Assembly: GCA_016865935.1 (NCBI GenBank)
Contig: VGOB01000008.1
Coordinates: forward strand, 1 to 44,381
DNA length: 44,381 bases
Reading direction: 5' to 3'
Source of the DNA: Chloroflexota bacterium
Lineage (GTDB): Bacteria; Chloroflexota; Anaerolineae; UBA4142
Shown one piece after another: positions 43,439 through 44,381 of this stretch. Under the pieces are notes generated by a model, which saw only the letters and a program-made list of their open reading frames with translations, was not told the origin of the DNA and ran no database searches. Each line of letters begins with the position of its first letter. The first letter of the stretch is position 1. The translations under genes were made by a program, and so were the position numbers.

Positions 43439-44381
43439 TTATCGGAAAATCATTTCGCTGTCAGGCTTGAAAGAATAATCAATTCTTCTTTGTCTGTCTA
43501 TTGAAACACCCAAACCAGAAAAATCCTGGACAAAAGCATAAGCGCCAAAGCGTTCTACCATATATGTAAAATACGTAACGCTATTTATTCTTCCTGCGAT
43601 TGAAGCCTGATAAAGTTTGGAGTTTGTTTTTATTGCTTCACCAGCAATCAAAGAAAAATATTCTTTCAAAAAACCGCCATGCAATTCTGAAGGGTCGCGC
43701 ATCCACTTTAACGGCATATTTATAGGAGAGTTATTTAAACGACCGTTCCAATAAAATTGAGTAGTATTGTCGCTGATTTTTGGAAACTGTCCTGGATATT
43801 CTCTTCTTAATTTATCAGGATTACCAATCGCCAAAATCGCCAAAGACCGCTCTTGGTTTTTGATTGATGTTGTTTTTATAGCTTGCAACAGGTCATCAAA
43901 TTTTACTCCGGGATAATTGGTTTCAATCAGTCTTTTAAACTCTTCGGCGCGGGGGTAGGAGTAAAAATTGTCAACAAAGTTTGGCAGGTCAAGGATATAG
44001 GGCGCAACATTAGCCAGTGCCTCGCGCACTAATTTTTCATCCTGCGGTGTTTCTACTAAAATCTTGGGGAAGCTGGGCGTGATGTCTTTTTCACCTGTTT
44101 CAGGATTGATGTAGCTGTAAACCCCGCCATGTGAACCAACAACTATTCTTTTACCATTCTCGTCCCAGGTAACATTGGCTGGGGAGGGGATGGCTACTTT
44201 TTTCAAGCCGTCTTGTCCCCGTCCGAAATCTTTGGTAGCGATAGAGCCAGTTTCGGCTGAATAGAATGGCGGTGTGTCCCAGCACCATCCGTCAAGCCGT
44301 CCAATGAGGGCGGCTTTTGCATTTCTCCGGGAATCGTGTATCCTGAGCAACACCCTGGAGAAAGGAATAGCCCGACCCGAA
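43439..44381 (-). CDS. Hypothetical protein, 5' end cut by window edge
   Basis: The frame is open to the last base of the window (upstream residues read SGRAIPFSRV), so the N-terminus is missing; an internal GTG at 44,353 gives 304 residues. Visible parts include 'RLDGWCWDTPPFYSAETGS', 'VTWDENGKRIVVGSHGGVYS', 'YILDLPNFVDNFYSYPRAEE' and a C-terminal 'FGAYAFVQDFSGLGVSIDRQ'. The mix of aromatic, Gly and Asn residues suggests an exported or cell-surface protein, but I recognise no family. Base use is AT-rich like the two genes downstream. No function is assigned. Confidence 0.6.
   Translation of the reverse strand, partial: SGRAIPFSRVLLRIHDSRRNAKAALIGRLDGWCWDTPPFYSAETGSIATKDFGRGQDGLKKVAIPSPANVTWDENGKRIVVGSHGGVYSYINPETGEKDITPSFPKILVETPQDEKLVREALANVAPYILDLPNFVDNFYSYPRAEEFKRLIETNYPGVKFDDLLQAIKTTSIKNQERSLAILAIGNPDKLRREYPGQFPKISDNTTQFYWNGRLNNSPINMPLKWMRDPSELHGGFLKEYFSLIAGEAIKTNSKLYQASIAGRINSVTYFTYMVERFGAYAFVQDFSGLGVSIDRQRRIDYSFKPDSEMIFR

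Noticed and set aside
1-44381. tRNA genes, transposases and integrases
   Set aside because: I found no convincing tRNA arms and no recognisable transposase or integrase product on either strand.

Overview
The window reads as a GC-rich bacterial chromosome segment (about 1-41,920) that carries a dissimilatory sulfite reductase (dsr) supercluster. It is followed by about 2.4 kb of AT-rich DNA of quite different character. Short DsrA/DsrB with DsrD and canonical DsrC, two DsrMK-type modules, Pro/Thr-rich membrane proteins and dense families of short dispersed palindromic repeats suggest a Chloroflexota (Anaerolineae-like) sulfite or sulfate reducer. That placement is inference; no rRNA gene or tRNA is visible to confirm it. 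No sat, apr or qmo genes lie in the window, so sulfite rather than sulfate may be the substrate handled here.

Layout. (a) 1-2,481: a small Pro/Thr-rich membrane protein and a long acyl-CoA dehydrogenase. (b) 2,558-8,532, minus strand: siroheme synthase N-domain, hemC, cobA-hemD fusion and a sulfonate/nitrate/taurine-type ABC importer, reading away from a divergent promoter region. (c) 8,699-13,063, plus strand: a membrane histidine kinase with a c-type heme motif in its outer sensor domain, a NarL/LuxR response regulator and a soluble Ser/Thr kinase. (d) 13,621-15,150: a YeiH-type sulfate/sulfite exporter behind a promoter and a long structured leader containing a terminator hairpin. (e) 15,526-20,938: dsrA-dsrB-dsrD-dsrC-dsrM-dsrK, with a large stem-loop in the leader. 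(f) 21,006-30,922: a probable quinol-linked membrane complex: diheme lipoprotein, Rieske protein, monoheme cytochrome, Tat-exported molybdopterin-type subunit, four-cluster ferredoxin, NrfD protein, a 48-residue membrane peptide and a heme-motif alpha-solenoid protein. A low-GC MOT1-type anion transporter interrupts it. (g) 31,035-37,416: DsrE-like protein, radical SAM enzyme, ArsR regulator, a second DsrM/DsrK pair, TerC and two ferredoxins, one with an Asp-ligated cluster. (h) 37,433-41,889: CbiA/DsrN amidase, LarA-like nickel-pincer enzyme and hemA. (i) 41,900-44,381: AT-rich minus-strand hypothetical genes, possibly an assembly chimera or a recent insertion.

How it works together (inference from families). 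hemA, hemC, cobA-hemD, the siroheme dehydrogenase and DsrN make and amidate siroheme for DsrAB. DsrC carries sulfite-derived sulfur as a trisulfide to DsrMK. The Rieske/cytochrome/MopB/NrfD module would link the quinone pool to periplasmic carriers. YeiH, the ABC importer and MOT1 move sulfur oxyanions, sulfonates or molybdate. The heme-motif kinase and its response regulator are natural candidates for regulating the cluster in response to redox state or a ligand.

The most unusual features are: short dispersed repeats inserted in frame inside otherwise conserved enzymes (hemC, cobA-hemD, radical SAM, CbiA, the solenoid protein); the heme-c motif in the kinase; a MopB subunit that seems to lack the usual molybdenum-ligand residue; and the composition break at the right end.
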